A DNA stretch of 35,904 nucleotides, taken from assembly GCA_018830445.1 (NCBI GenBank), contig JAHJSN010000127.1:1-35904 (forward strand). Reading direction: 5' to 3'. A program made the translations under genes and the position numbers. Under the pieces are notes generated by a model. That model did not search any database, was not told the DNA's origin, and saw only the letters and a list, made by a program, of their open reading frames with translations. Positions 1-8,167 of the stretch are shown one piece after another; the first letter of the stretch is position 1, and each line of letters starts with the position of its first letter. The stretch is from Alphaproteobacteria bacterium (GTDB taxonomy: Bacteria; Pseudomonadota; Alphaproteobacteria; Rhizobiales; Hyphomicrobiaceae).

Positions 1-199
1 ACCCTTGCTGTTCGGCTAGCGGTTCCCATCACCCAGGGCCCGCAGAGGACTACCATCGATACGCAGACGGGCACCTCCAAGTCATCGACCGGCTACCACC
101 CCGGCCAACAGCGCCGTCATGGCGCTACGCGCCATGCCTGCCGCACTAATGGGAAAGTCTCGTGCAGCAGCACGTGCCGCCGGACCTTGTCACATTCCC
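1..199. other. Window edge, no gene supported
   Basis: This stretch lies downstream of the Pal-like gene (minus strand). The only structure I see is a perfect 8-bp palindrome, CATGGCGC-TAC-GCGCCATG, at 118-136. It has no T-run, so I do not call it a terminator. The open frames here are short and lack ribosome binding sites. Confidence 0.5.
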
Positions 200-991
200 C
201 TACCTGTCCGGACCGGCCATGCCGGTCTTCATCACGTGGATCACGACGCGCCGGTTCTGCACGGCGCAAGCCGGCTCGCTGCAATCCGCCACAGGATCGC
301 GCCTGCCCAGGGAAACGATGTCCAGCCGATCCGCCGGGATGCCTTCTTGCAGCAGCCGCCCGCGAACAACCGTGGCCCGCTCAAGACTGATTCGCTCGTC
401 GTTTGCCGGCTCTCCCCCCTCGTCGCCATGTCCGGCGATGACGGCGCTCGCTTTCCAAGCCTTCAGCCAGCGCGCCTGACGCGCCAGGAGAATACGTGCG
501 CGCGATCCCAGCTCGGCGCTCCCAGGCGGAAAGAAGATCCTGTCGCCCACTTCGAAACGAAGCCGTTGCGATGCGTCCGGATCTGATATTTCGAGAACTT
601 CCGGGGAAACCGGCGTGACTTCGGATGCTACGGCCGAATCAGGCGAACCCGCACCGCCGACGGCTGCGGATAGACGGAGATTGTTTGAACTCTTCCCTCG
701 CCAACGGCGATCGGGGAGCAAGGCGACCCGGCGCAAGCGCCGCCCCCGCGGAGGGCCCGCGGCCCGTGAGCGCAAAAATGGTACGGGGATTTCAGCCTCG
801 GCTGCGCCGCCGGCGTTCCGCTCATCCGGCCCGCTCTTTCCACCCGCCATCGCCGCCCCCGCGGCAACCACCGCGAGCACAAACGCCGCCGCGAACAGCG
901 CACGACGGCCAATTCCGAAACCCTGGAAAGCCTGAAAGAACTGCAAACCCCGACCCGATCCTCCGGCCCGGTTGGACCGGACCGTCAACAA
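200..991 (-). CDS. Pal-like OmpA-domain protein, degenerate paralogue of pal
   Basis: The C-terminal ~120 residues form an OmpA/Pal peptidoglycan-binding domain that aligns with the Pal encoded just upstream. Shared landmarks are FEVGDRIFF (Pal has VNVGDIVYF), GHGDE (Pal GHADE), and PVADCSEPAC..QNRR (Pal PVAVCDDISC..QNRR). The N-terminal half differs: a hydrophobic stretch at about residues 29-49, no lipobox, then an Arg/Gly/Ala-rich low-complexity stretch. The first in-frame codon is TTG and no convincing Shine-Dalgarno is visible, so the start is uncertain; an internal TTG at about residue 16 is possible. The gene follows pal by 59 bp on the same strand, where cpoB/ybgF is usual in other bacteria. 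I infer an inner-membrane-anchored or decaying Pal duplicate. Confidence 0.6.
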   Translation of the reverse strand: MLTVRSNRAGGSGRGLQFFQAFQGFGIGRRALFAAAFVLAVVAAGAAMAGGKSGPDERNAGGAAEAEIPVPFLRSRAAGPPRGRRLRRVALLPDRRWRGKSSNNLRLSAAVGGAGSPDSAVASEVTPVSPEVLEISDPDASQRLRFEVGDRIFFPPGSAELGSRARILLARQARWLKAWKASAVIAGHGDEGGEPANDERISLERATVVRGRLLQEGIPADRLDIVSLGRRDPVADCSEPACAVQNRRVVIHVMKTGMAGPDR

Positions 992-1022
992 ACGTCATCG
1001 GTCATGCCGGCTTGCAGCAATG

Positions 1023-1041
1023 GGTCCGCGCGGTGCGGACC
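1023..1041. other. Hairpin between pal and its paralogue
   Basis: A perfect 7-bp inverted repeat, GGTCCGC / GCGGACC with a 5-nt loop, sits 10 bp after the pal stop. It lacks a U-tract, so it may attenuate or stabilise rather than terminate. Confidence 0.4.
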
Positions 1042-1050
1042 GCACCTGCC

Positions 1051-1572
1051 TCAACCGGCAACGCGGCTGTTCAGCACCGTCTGGGCGCGCCGATTTTGCG
1101 ACCAGCAGGAGATATCGTCGCAGACCGCAACCGGCCGTTCCTTGCCATACGAGATGGTGCGGATGCGCGACGCGTTCACACCGGCGCGGCTGAGGAAGTT
1201 GCGCACCGACGTGGATCGGCGGGCGCCGAGAGCGATATTGTATTCGCGCGTGCCGCGCTCATCAGCGTGACCCTCGACGGTGATCGTGAATTGCGGGTAT
1301 TGCCCGAGCCACTGCGCCTGCTTCTGCAGCACCTGGCGGGCTTCCGGCGTCAAATCCGAACTGTCGACGGTAAAATAGACGATATCCCCGACGTTGACGC
1401 TGAAATCACGCTGCGTACCGGGAATGACGGGCCCCCCGCCGGCTCCGGCACCGGGTGCGAGTTGGGCGGTGGGGTCGTTCTCGCCATTACCGGCGCACGC
1501 CGCGACCAGAAAACTGGCGGCAGCAGCCAGAACGAGTCTTGCCCAGGTGGCCTGGCCGATCGGTCTATTCAT
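1051..1572 (-). CDS. pal: Peptidoglycan-associated lipoprotein Pal
   Basis: Outer-membrane lipoprotein of the Tol-Pal system. It binds meso-diaminopimelate peptidoglycan and is contacted by TolA and TolB. The 173-residue product starts at an ATG giving MNRPIGQ; a hydrophobic segment ends in the lipobox VAAC with the lipidated Cys at 26. A linker rich in Gly/Ala/Pro follows, then the OmpA-like domain with YFTVDSSDL, EGHADERGTREYN and the ALGARRS helix that holds the ligand-binding Arg. The upstream frame is open for 20 more codons, but a lipoprotein signal fits only the chosen start. pal is separated from tolB by about 0.9 kb holding two tiny lipoprotein genes and a terminator, so it probably has its own promoter. 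Confidence 0.95.
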   Translation of the reverse strand: MNRPIGQATWARLVLAAAASFLVAACAGNGENDPTAQLAPGAGAGGGPVIPGTQRDFSVNVGDIVYFTVDSSDLTPEARQVLQKQAQWLGQYPQFTITVEGHADERGTREYNIALGARRSTSVRNFLSRAGVNASRIRTISYGKERPVAVCDDISCWSQNRRAQTVLNSRVAG

Positions 1573-1762
1573 GGCTATTCTTTCTCGCTTCGAGATGGAG
1601 CCGTCGATCGTCTGACGGCAAAAGCATCGCAATCCCGGCGGCTCATACGATCCATCGTTCGCGGTCTATCGAGCGGATCAGCCCAAATTGTGACGTAGAT
1701 CCCGGGCGCTGGAAAGACACCGGCGATCCTTTGTCACAAGCAGGTGAGTAGTAGCCCACAAG

Positions 1763-1808
1763 AAAAAGGCCGGGCCACCCCGCATCCGCGTAGGTAGACC
1801 CAGCCTTT
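1763..1808 (-). terminator. Intrinsic terminator after the micro-lipoprotein genes
   Basis: The arms AAAGGC.GGG (1765-1774) and CCC.GCCTTT (1799-1808) form a 10-position stem with one mismatch and a 24-nt loop. Read on the minus strand the stem runs into TTTTTCTTG, so it terminates transcripts from the two small lipoprotein genes before pal. Confidence 0.6.
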
Positions 1809-1850
1809 GTTCGTCAACTCGCCCCGAAGGACGAGAAACGTTGCCGCTAA

Positions 1851-1979
1851 TTAGCGAGCAACCTCGACGGTTGCCGGCACGTCTGCGCCGAGCTTCATCG
1901 GGGTGTGCGGAACTTCACGGCGGCAAGCGCCGAGAGCAACAGCAGCAACAACGGCAGCGATAACGAGTGCGCCCTTCAT
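1851..1979 (-). CDS. Micro-lipoprotein, copy 2 (42 aa)
   Basis: A 42-residue product: a short Lys/Ala/Val signal (MKGALVIAAVVAAVALGAC) ending in lipobox LGAC with Cys at 19, then a 23-residue polar tail beginning CRREVPHTPMKLGADV. A strong Shine-Dalgarno AGGAG lies 9 nt before the ATG. The mature peptide is nearly identical to that of the gene just upstream (2022-2156): the first 16 residues after processing match exactly and both end in EVAR. Synonymous codons differ between the copies, so the peptide, not the DNA, is conserved. Entericidin-like in size and layout, but I do not recognise the family; a small envelope lipoprotein, possibly accessory to Tol-Pal, is an inference from position. 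Confidence 0.75.
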   Translation of the reverse strand: MKGALVIAAVVAAVALGACRREVPHTPMKLGADVPATVEVAR

Positions 1980-2021
1980 GATCGTATTCTCCTAGTTAAG
2001 TGTCCTGGCCTAAGGCCGATA

Positions 2022-2156
2022 TCAGCGAGCAACCTCGGTAGCCGAAACGTCGGCACCAAGTTTCATTGGCGTATGCGGAACCTCACGACGACATGCGCCG
2101 AGAGCTACCGCGGCGACGACAGCCGAAAGAACGATCAGCCCCTTAACACCCTGCAT
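2022..2156 (-). CDS. Micro-lipoprotein, copy 1 (44 aa)
   Basis: A 44-residue product with signal MQGVKGLIVLSAVVAAVALG, lipobox LGAC (Cys at 22) and the same processed tail, CRREVPHTPMKLGADV, followed by SATEVAR. The Shine-Dalgarno AGGAG is 8 nt before the ATG. It lies 42 bp upstream of copy 2 on the same strand; the two probably share a transcript ended by the hairpin at 1763-1808. The gene sits between tolB and pal. Function unknown. Confidence 0.75.
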   Translation of the reverse strand: MQGVKGLIVLSAVVAAVALGACRREVPHTPMKLGADVSATEVAR

Positions 2157-2484
2157 AGTTCAATCTCCTGATGCTTGTTCGGCACTAGCCGACTAATTGG
2201 GTACCGGTGCAGCGATTTCGGATCAAGCTGGGAGACCACTTGCGATCAGTTTTCCGAAGGGCTTGATGCGATTATGCCACTGCGTGTTCATTGCTCCTCA
2301 CTAAGGCGTTCAGCACGCGCAACCTTCTGCCTAACGCCTTCTCGAAGCCAATTGTTCCTGCCCACGCACAACACACGGCATCACGGAGATAAGAATCCAC
2401 TTCCCCTTAAAACGGAGTTAATCCCTGTATTATTACAGGTCAGCGCCGGAAATACCCGGCAGCCGGTGGTAGCCGGGGACGGGA
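2157..2484. other. tolB-lipoprotein intergenic region
   Basis: No gene is supported. It contains an 8-bp inverted repeat AAGGCGTT (2303-2310) / AACGCCTT (2333-2340), a 6-bp hairpin CCTGTA-TTAT-TACAGG near 2424-2439, and a GC hairpin CCCGGC ... GCCGGG near 2455-2478 just after tolB. None has a clear U-tract. The micro-lipoprotein promoter is presumably here. Confidence 0.4.
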
Positions 2485-3816
2485 CTAATTGAGCAGCGGC
2501 GACCATGCCGGATCGGACGCGAACGACGGCGTTTTGACGACCTGCTCGTTATAGCCGGTGATATCGACCGAATAGATCTTCGGACCTGCGTTCTGGCCCC
2601 GTTCTTCCCTGAAAAACATCAGGACTCGGCCATTGGGAGCCCATGTCGGCCCTTCGTTATGAAAACCCTCGCTCAAGATTCGCTCTCCGCTGCCGTCCGG
2701 ACGGATGACCCCGATCAGGAATCGCCCCATCAGCTGCTTCGTGAATGCGATGTAATCGCCTCTCGGCGACCAGACCGGCGTCGAATAGCGCCCGGTTCCG
2801 TAGCTGATGCGCCGCACGCCCGACCCGTCGGCACTGACCACGTAGAGCTGCTGGGTACCCTCGCGGTCCGATTCGAACACGATCTCGCGCCCGTCGGGAG
2901 AATAGGACGGCCCGGTATCGATGGCCTCGGGAACGTTGGTCACCCGCCGCGACTGCCTGGACCTCAGGTCCATTTCGAATATCGATGATCCGCCGCCTTC
3001 TTGCAGCGACATGATGATTCGCTGCCCGTCGGGCGAAAACCGCGGCGCGAACGTCATCCCCGGGAAGTCTCCGACGACCTGCCGCTGCCCCGTCTCCAGG
3101 TTCATGATGAAAACCCGCGGCTGCCCGTTGCCGTAAGACATGTAGGCGATCTGCTGGCTGGAGGGCGAGAAACGCGGCGTCAGCACCAGTTCGCTGCCGT
3201 TCGATAATAGCCGCGCATTGGCCCCGTCCTGATCCATGATCGCGAGCCGCTTCACTCGCTTCTGTTTCGGACCGGTCTCGTCGACGTAGACGACGCGCGT
3301 GTCGAAATAGCCCTTCTCCCCGGTCAGGCGCTCATAAACTTGGTCCGCGATGATATGCGCGATCCGACGCCAGTATTCACCGGATGTCGTAAAGCGTTGA
3401 CCCGACAGCTGTTTTCCGGTCGTCACGTCCCACAGCCGGAACTCCGCCGTCACCCGCCCGTCGCTTTCGCGCGTCACGCGCCCCACGACCAGGGCATCGG
3501 CGCGGATCGCACGCCAGTCGGGAAATCTCGGCGCCCGGTTGGCATCGGTGATCTGCTCCAGGAAGGACGCCGGGTCGAGCGACTGGAACAGCCCGGATCG
3601 CTGCAGATCGGAAGCCAGTACCCCTGCGATGTCGGCGGCAAGCTTGGGGTCGTCGCCGAGAAAATTCGGCACCGCGATGGGGATCGGCGCAACGGTTCCC
3701 TGCCGCTGCGTGCCGCTCAGGCCTTGTGCCCAGGCGTTGCTGACGCACAGGGCGGCTATCAAAAGCGTCGCCACGAAGTAGGCGAGACCAGCGCGGGGAT
3801 CAGTGGTGCGTTTCAT
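2485..3816 (-). CDS. tolB: Tol-Pal system translocation protein TolB
   Basis: Periplasmic Tol-Pal component that binds Pal and links it to TolA. 443 residues: a Sec signal peptide ([10 protein letters not shown] then a hydrophobic core, cleavage after AWA), an N-terminal domain of about 130 residues, then a six-bladed beta-propeller made of WD40-like blades with repeated FSPDGQ / [14 protein letters not shown] / [10 protein letters not shown] motifs. The frame is open upstream into tolA, but the ATG at 3816 is preceded by AGAGGA and gives the signal peptide directly. It starts 20 bp after tolA. Confidence 0.97.
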   Translation of the reverse strand: MKRTTDPRAGLAYFVATLLIAALCVSNAWAQGLSGTQRQGTVAPIPIAVPNFLGDDPKLAADIAGVLASDLQRSGLFQSLDPASFLEQITDANRAPRFPDWRAIRADALVVGRVTRESDGRVTAEFRLWDVTTGKQLSGQRFTTSGEYWRRIAHIIADQVYERLTGEKGYFDTRVVYVDETGPKQKRVKRLAIMDQDGANARLLSNGSELVLTPRFSPSSQQIAYMSYGNGQPRVFIMNLETGQRQVVGDFPGMTFAPRFSPDGQRIIMSLQEGGGSSIFEMDLRSRQSRRVTNVPEAIDTGPSYSPDGREIVFESDREGTQQLYVVSADGSGVRRISYGTGRYSTPVWSPRGDYIAFTKQLMGRFLIGVIRPDGSGERILSEGFHNEGPTWAPNGRVLMFFREERGQNAGPKIYSVDITGYNEQVVKTPSFASDPAWSPLLN

Positions 3817-3836
3817 AAGTCCTCTATCCGCTTCGA

Positions 3837-4907
3837 TCACAGCATCTGCTTGGGGTCGAAATTCCAGTCTTTGATGTACCGCCAATGCTCATAACTTTCG
3901 CTCGGCAACTTGAATGGAGCGGCGCACTTTACGGCGCGGATTGCAGCTTCGGCCGCAACTCGGAACGTCGGATCGCTACTTGAGCCGATGACCTGCGGCT
4001 CTCCGTCGAGTTCCCCATTTGGTTTGAGCCGCCACGACAACGTCACTTGCATGACGTCGATCCCGCCGCCGCCGCCCGGCAATCGCCAGCAATCGCGGAT
4101 CTGCGAACTGATCCGGCCCTTGAGGAGATCTTCCTCGCGCGCAGTGAGTTGCGTACCGGTACCTTCGCGCTCACCGGCCGTCGGGCCGGTATAGTCGGTA
4201 TCCTGCGAGGTGCCCGAACGCTTCGAACCGCGCTCTTCGGGCGACTTGTCGAGCAACGCCGCCATTCGCTTGGTGAAGTCTTCTTGCTTCTTCTTCTTCG
4301 CCTTGCGCTTCTTTTCAGCCTCACGCTTCTTCTTCTCGGATTCCCGTTTCTTCTTGTCTGCCAGCTTTTTCTTCTCGGCGTCCTTCTTGCGCTTTTCCTC
4401 GGCCTTTTTCTTGTTCTCGGCCTCGATGCGCGCCAGTTCTTCCGCCTTCTTCTTGCGTTCTACTTCTTGCCTGCACTCTTCTTCCAGTTTCTTCCTCTGT
4501 TCGGGATCGATGTCGCTTTGCGACACGTACTGCTTCATGCATTCCCCGATAACCGGATCGATCGGAGCCGGCTTTTCCAGCGCCTCTGCAATCGGATCGG
4601 GTTTCGGCGGCTCGGGAGGCGGCGGTTCTTCGGCAGCCGGCGGCGGCTTCGGCGGCTCGGGCTTGGCTTTCGGGGCAATCTTCTCGGAGATCTGAGGATC
4701 TTCTTCAGGCGTCGCCTTGGCTTCGAGCTTGTTTGCCTGCGGATCGCCCTTCTTCAGGTTGGTGAACTCGGCAAGCGTGATGATCTCGGCTTCGATCGTC
4801 GGAGCAGCGGGTTCGGGAAGCTTCTGTACGCCAAGGATCTCAAGCGCCGCCCAGCCTAGCAGCGCCCCGTGTAGAACCAGGGAAATAATGAGGCCGGCGG
4901 CCTGCAT
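3837..4907 (-). CDS. tolA: Cell envelope integrity protein TolA
   Basis: Inner-membrane protein spanning the periplasm that couples the TolQR motor to TolB and Pal. 356 residues: one N-terminal membrane segment (about 5-26), a Pro-rich stretch (about 85-110, repeated [11 protein letters not shown]), a long Lys/Glu/Ala coiled coil (about 140-215, repeated KKKAEE / EKKKRE) and a C-terminal TonB/TolA-like domain (about 265-356, with a DCWR motif). It lies 6 bp after tolR and 20 bp before tolB, in operon. Confidence 0.93.
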   Translation of the reverse strand: MQAAGLIISLVLHGALLGWAALEILGVQKLPEPAAPTIEAEIITLAEFTNLKKGDPQANKLEAKATPEEDPQISEKIAPKAKPEPPKPPPAAEEPPPPEPPKPDPIAEALEKPAPIDPVIGECMKQYVSQSDIDPEQRKKLEEECRQEVERKKKAEELARIEAENKKKAEEKRKKDAEKKKLADKKKRESEKKKREAEKKRKAKKKKQEDFTKRMAALLDKSPEERGSKRSGTSQDTDYTGPTAGEREGTGTQLTAREEDLLKGRISSQIRDCWRLPGGGGGIDVMQVTLSWRLKPNGELDGEPQVIGSSSDPTFRVAAEAAIRAVKCAAPFKLPSESYEHWRYIKDWNFDPKQML

Positions 4908-4913
4908 AGAGAG

Positions 4914-5360
4914 CTAACCCTCCTCAAGCTCTGTCACCAGCGAGATCTTGCGGTATCCAGCGGCGCTGATCCGCCCCATCACCCGCGCCACCACGCCATA
5001 GGTCGTACCCTTGTCGGCGCGCACGAAGATCGTCTCGTCCTGGCCGTTGGCGGCGATCGCCTTCAGTTTCGCCTCGATCTCATCGAGCTTGATCGCCGTC
5101 TCACCGATGTAGACATCGCCGTTGGTCCGCACCGAAACCGCCAGCGGCTCGGTATTCGATTGCAGCTGTTTGCCCTTCGATTGCGGCAGGTCGAGCGGCA
5201 CGCCGACCTGCAGCAAGGGCGCGGCCACCATGAAGATGATCAGCAAAACCAGCATCACGTCGACGAATGGCGTGACGTTGATCTCGGCCATCGGCGCATG
5301 CCGGCTGGTGCGCCGTCGGCGCCCGGTATTCTGATGCGCTGCCTTGATACTGGCGCCCAT
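4914..5360 (-). CDS. tolR: Biopolymer transport protein TolR (ExbD family)
   Basis: Proton-channel subunit of the TolQR motor. The 148-residue product has one membrane segment (about 33-51) carrying the conserved Asp34 in the PFVDVMLVLLIIFM motif, then a periplasmic domain. The frame remains open 48 codons upstream through a palindromic repeat array; I reject that extension because a good Shine-Dalgarno (GGAG, 8 nt spacing) precedes the ATG at 5360, and the resulting N-terminus (MGASIKAAHQNTGRRRR) fits the family. The gap to tolQ is 193 bp instead of the usual few bases and is filled by the repeats. Confidence 0.95.
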   Translation of the reverse strand: MGASIKAAHQNTGRRRRTSRHAPMAEINVTPFVDVMLVLLIIFMVAAPLLQVGVPLDLPQSKGKQLQSNTEPLAVSVRTNGDVYIGETAIKLDEIEAKLKAIAANGQDETIFVRADKGTTYGVVARVMGRISAAGYRKISLVTELEEG

Positions 5361-5390
5361 GAGGCTCACTCCACGTTGCTTTACCACGGC

Positions 5391-5548
5391 CAGCCCAACA
5401 CCGGCCTGCCGGGTGTTGGCACTTAGAAACCCAGCCCAACACCGGCCTGCCGAGTGTTGGCACTTAGAAACCCAGCCCAACACCGGCCTGCCGGGTGTTG
5501 GCACTTAGAAATCCAGCCCAACACCGCCCTGCCGGGTGTTGGCACTTC
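5391..5548. repeat. Four-unit 41-bp palindromic repeat array between tolQ and tolR
   Basis: Units start at 5391, 5432, 5473 and 5514, an exact 41-bp period. Each begins CAGCCCAACACCG and contains a hairpin with arms CCAACACCGGC and GCCGGGTGTTGG (GCCGAGTGTTGG in unit 2), followed by the spacer CACTTAGAAA in units 1-3. The core recurs near 12.95-13.1, 13.25, 23.7 and probably 35.3 kb in this window, so it is a dispersed family. Inside the tol operon it would be transcribed and fold into four successive hairpins. Confidence 0.9.
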
Positions 5549-5553
5549 CAATC

Positions 5554-6267
5554 CTAGCTGCCGCTATCCACCTGCCGCGACACGATCGCCGCGAACTCGT
5601 CTGCGAAGGCTTCCAGCCGCTGACTGATCCGCGCCGAATCTGCCGAGAACTTATTGTAGAAGATGACCGCCGGTATGGCAGCCAGAAGACCGAGCGCCGT
5701 GGCAAAAAGGGCTTCCGCGATCCCCGGCGCCACCACGGCCAGATTAGTGTTCTTCGAGACCGCGATCGCCTGGAAACTCGTCATGATCCCCCAGACGGTG
5801 CCGAAAAGGCCGACGAACGGGGCCGTGGCGCCGACGGTTGCCAGAAACAGCAGCCGCCGGTCGAGACGCTCCATCTCGCGCGCAATCGTCACGTCCATGA
5901 CTTTTTCGACGCGCAGCTGGATACCGCCCAGCGCCCGCACGTTGCCCTCAACCGAGCGCTTCCACTCGCGCATGGCCGCAACGAACAGCGCCCCCATGGC
6001 AATCGGCTGGGACCGCGAAAGCTGGCCGTATAATTCATCGAGCGATTGTCCGGACCAGAACAGCTGCTCGAACTTGTCGGCTTCCCGCCGAGCTCTGCGG
6101 AAGGCGTAGAATTTCTCGAATACGATGGCCCACGACCACACCGAAGCCAGCACCAGCCCGATCATCACGAGCTGCACTACGATATGCGCGGACAAGAACA
6201 GCTCGACGAATGAGAAACCCGTCGACGCCCCACCGAGATTTTCCGTCGTCAATTCATTTGGATTCAT
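5554..6267 (-). CDS. tolQ: Tol-Pal system proton channel protein TolQ
   Basis: MotA/TolQ/ExbB-family subunit that forms the proton channel with TolR and energises TolA during envelope constriction. 237 residues, near the family norm. Three membrane segments are visible: about 27-50, about 140-162 (LLFLATVGATAPFVGLFGTVWG) and about 175-198 (LAVVAPGIAEALFATALGLL). The last two carry the family's small-residue motifs that line the channel. It is the first gene of the tolQRAB run; ybgC lies 323 bp upstream, so a promoter in that gap is likely. Confidence 0.97.
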   Translation of the reverse strand: MNPNELTTENLGGASTGFSFVELFLSAHIVVQLVMIGLVLASVWSWAIVFEKFYAFRRARREADKFEQLFWSGQSLDELYGQLSRSQPIAMGALFVAAMREWKRSVEGNVRALGGIQLRVEKVMDVTIAREMERLDRRLLFLATVGATAPFVGLFGTVWGIMTSFQAIAVSKNTNLAVVAPGIAEALFATALGLLAAIPAVIFYNKFSADSARISQRLEAFADEFAAIVSRQVDSGS

Positions 6268-6590
6268 GAAGAAAACCGCTCACCTCGCACGCCCGCCGCA
6301 CCAGAGGAACGCTGTGCCGCCGACCGCAGATGGTCTGTAGCCAACGCGCAAGGCACCGGTTAGCGCCCCGTTGAAGGACCGCCTGACCGATGCCCAAACC
6401 ATCCGCTCCCCGGTTGAATTTCGCGGACGTCTCCCCGTACACCGTTCGCTTGTTGCCGCGCAATATGACCAAACAAGGACCAATAGCCAAAACAAGGACT
6501 TATGCACACAAGGCTGCCACAGCATCGCCTTTGTTGCGTCACTGCGAGCGATTTCCAGGTTGCTCATTCGGCGACGGCCGCGACCCGGTC
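6268..6590. promoter_or_regulatory. tolQ upstream region with a 10-bp direct repeat
   Basis: A 323-bp gap without a supported gene. On the minus strand (toward tolQ) GTCCTTGTTT occurs twice, complementary to 6471-6480 and 6490-6499, a 19-bp spacing. Two-turn spacing suits a dimeric regulator but no regulator can be named. I could not fix -35/-10 boxes. Confidence 0.35.
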
Positions 6591-7067
6591 CTAGCCCTCG
6601 AATGCCGATCGGATCGTATCGCTCAGCCGCAACGGTTTTCCCGAAATCGAAACGAGCACCACTAGCACTTCGGCTTCGAACACCTTGCGACCGTCTTTGA
6701 GCACCTCCTGGATCAGGCTGACGGAGGCCCCGCCGAGTTCCTTGACCCGCGTTTCCACCATCAACAGGTCGTCCATGCGCGCCGGCCGCAGGAAGTCGAG
6801 CGTCATCCGCCGCACCACGAACGCCGCCGGCTCGTTGGAGGCTTCCCCCGTGATGAGTTCGCGCGCCTCCACGCCGATCAGGCGCAGAAGATCGGTCCGC
6901 CCGCGCTCACAGAAGCGCACATAGGAAGCGTGATAGACGATCCCGCCAGCATCGGTGTCCTCGAAGTAGACCCTGACCGGCAACCGGTGGAAGCGTCCCC
7001 GGCCGTCACGTTCGAGCCGCCCCGCGACATCCGGCCAAGCGTCTGACGGCAGCTGGTCTGCGCTCAA
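6591..7067 (-). CDS. ybgC: YbgC-type acyl-CoA thioesterase (hotdog fold)
   Basis: Tol-Pal-associated hotdog thioesterase that hydrolyses acyl-CoA thioesters. 158 residues. The signature YFEDTDAGGIVYHASYVRF, with the catalytic Asp at 39, starts at residue 34; the central helix ERGRTDLLRLIGV follows. The N-terminus is about 25 residues longer than the E. coli protein. Its ATG overlaps the stop of the upstream metallophosphoesterase (ATGA), so the two are translationally coupled. Confidence 0.95.
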   Translation of the reverse strand: MSADQLPSDAWPDVAGRLERDGRGRFHRLPVRVYFEDTDAGGIVYHASYVRFCERGRTDLLRLIGVEARELITGEASNEPAAFVVRRMTLDFLRPARMDDLLMVETRVKELGGASVSLIQEVLKDGRKVFEAEVLVVLVSISGKPLRLSDTIRSAFEG

Positions 7068-8008
7068 GCCACCTCTCCCCCAACTTCGATCAGAACGACT
7101 TCGGGGGGCGCACCAAACCGGATCGGCAGGCCCGAGCAGCCTAGCCCCCCCGAAACGATGAGATGGCGGCCCTCTTCGACGATGTGGCCATAGACGAACC
7201 GGTCTCCATAGGCCGACGGCACCGTCGGCGCGTACCCCATGAAGCGAACCTGCCCGCCATGCGTATGGCCGCTCACCTGCAACGAGATGCGGTCTGCAAA
7301 TTCGCCCATCATCGCGAAGATATCGGGCTCATGCGCCATCATGATCACCGGCGCATCGTCGCTGACCTGCCGCAGCATTCCCGGCACGTCGTCCGTACCG
7401 ATGTAGCTGCCGCGCGTCGGCGGCCTGTCGCCGATCATGTAATAGGCCCACTGGTCGCCAAGCCCGCACAGCCAGAACGCCTCGCCATCCTTCTTCAACC
7501 GGATCGCGGTGTTCTCGTGCACGTGGATCCCGGCACGGTTCATCGCTTCGCCAGCCGGCGTCGTCGCGCTGTGCTGGATCTGGACCGTATCGTCCTCCCA
7601 CCAGTCGTGGTTGCCCAGCACCGCGTGAACTCCCAGCGGCGCTTTCAGTCTGCCGAGTTCGCGCGCCCAATCGTCATGATGGACGATGCCTCCGCCGACT
7701 CGGCGCGCCCATTTACGCATTCCCGAACTCGGCACGTAATCGCCAAGCAGAAGTACGGCATCGGCCTCGAGCGCATTGGTCTTCGCCACGATTTGGCGTA
7801 CGTGCTGCAACCCCATCCACGGTTCTATGACATGCAGATCGGCGATGACGGCAAGTCGCAGCTTGAGTCCGCGCGGCCATCCCGATGGCGTCATCGCGTA
7901 TTCGGAAACACCGAGCCGGAACGGTTCCGCCAACGCATATCCGCCAAGCGTCGACCCCGCCGCCGCCAGCGCCAGGGAGCCTTTCATGAATGTTCTACGC
8001 GTAATCAA
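7064..8008 (-). CDS. Tat-exported metallophosphoesterase (YkuE-like)
   Basis: Calcineurin-type phosphoesterase. All metal-binding motifs are present in order: ADLHV (DxH), LLLGDY (GD), GNHDWW (GNHD), MAHEPD and GHTHGGQ. The twin-arginine signal ITRRTFMKGSLALAAAG lies at the N-terminus, so the enzyme acts outside the cytoplasm. No ATG precedes the RR motif; a TTG at 8008 gives MITRRTF, the usual N-terminus of this family, while a TTG at 8107 would add 33 atypical residues. The start is therefore inferred. It lies between ruvB and ybgC, whose start it overlaps by 4 bp. The substrate is unknown; YkuE-like relatives act on phosphodiesters or UDP-linked lipids. Confidence 0.85.
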   Translation of the reverse strand: MITRRTFMKGSLALAAAGSTLGGYALAEPFRLGVSEYAMTPSGWPRGLKLRLAVIADLHVIEPWMGLQHVRQIVAKTNALEADAVLLLGDYVPSSGMRKWARRVGGGIVHHDDWARELGRLKAPLGVHAVLGNHDWWEDDTVQIQHSATTPAGEAMNRAGIHVHENTAIRLKKDGEAFWLCGLGDQWAYYMIGDRPPTRGSYIGTDDVPGMLRQVSDDAPVIMMAHEPDIFAMMGEFADRISLQVSGHTHGGQVRFMGYAPTVPSAYGDRFVYGHIVEEGRHLIVSGGLGCSGLPIRFGAPPEVVLIEVGGEVA

Positions 8009-8167
8009 GTCTCTAAAGCCTGCTGCTATGTCGCCGCTGTAAATTGCAGAAATGGCTCGGATGATGGTCCGGAAACTTCCGCAAATTTCCGGAGCTTCGC
8101 GCCCCAAGGAGCGCCCGCCCGACTTCCTTTCGACTGCTGGAACGACGCATTGGCAATCGTGACCCCA

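Noticed and set aside
2212-2290. 22-codon ORF after GAGGAGCA upstream of the micro-lipoproteins
   Set aside because: The Shine-Dalgarno is only 2 nt from the ATG and the peptide has no recognisable feature.
5361-5504. In-frame N-terminal extension of TolR through the repeat array
   Set aside because: It would translate palindromic repeats, and a good Shine-Dalgarno and family-typical N-terminus support the ATG at 5360.
5391-5548. CRISPR array
   Set aside because: The 41-bp units are nearly identical throughout; there are no unique spacers and no cas genes in the window.
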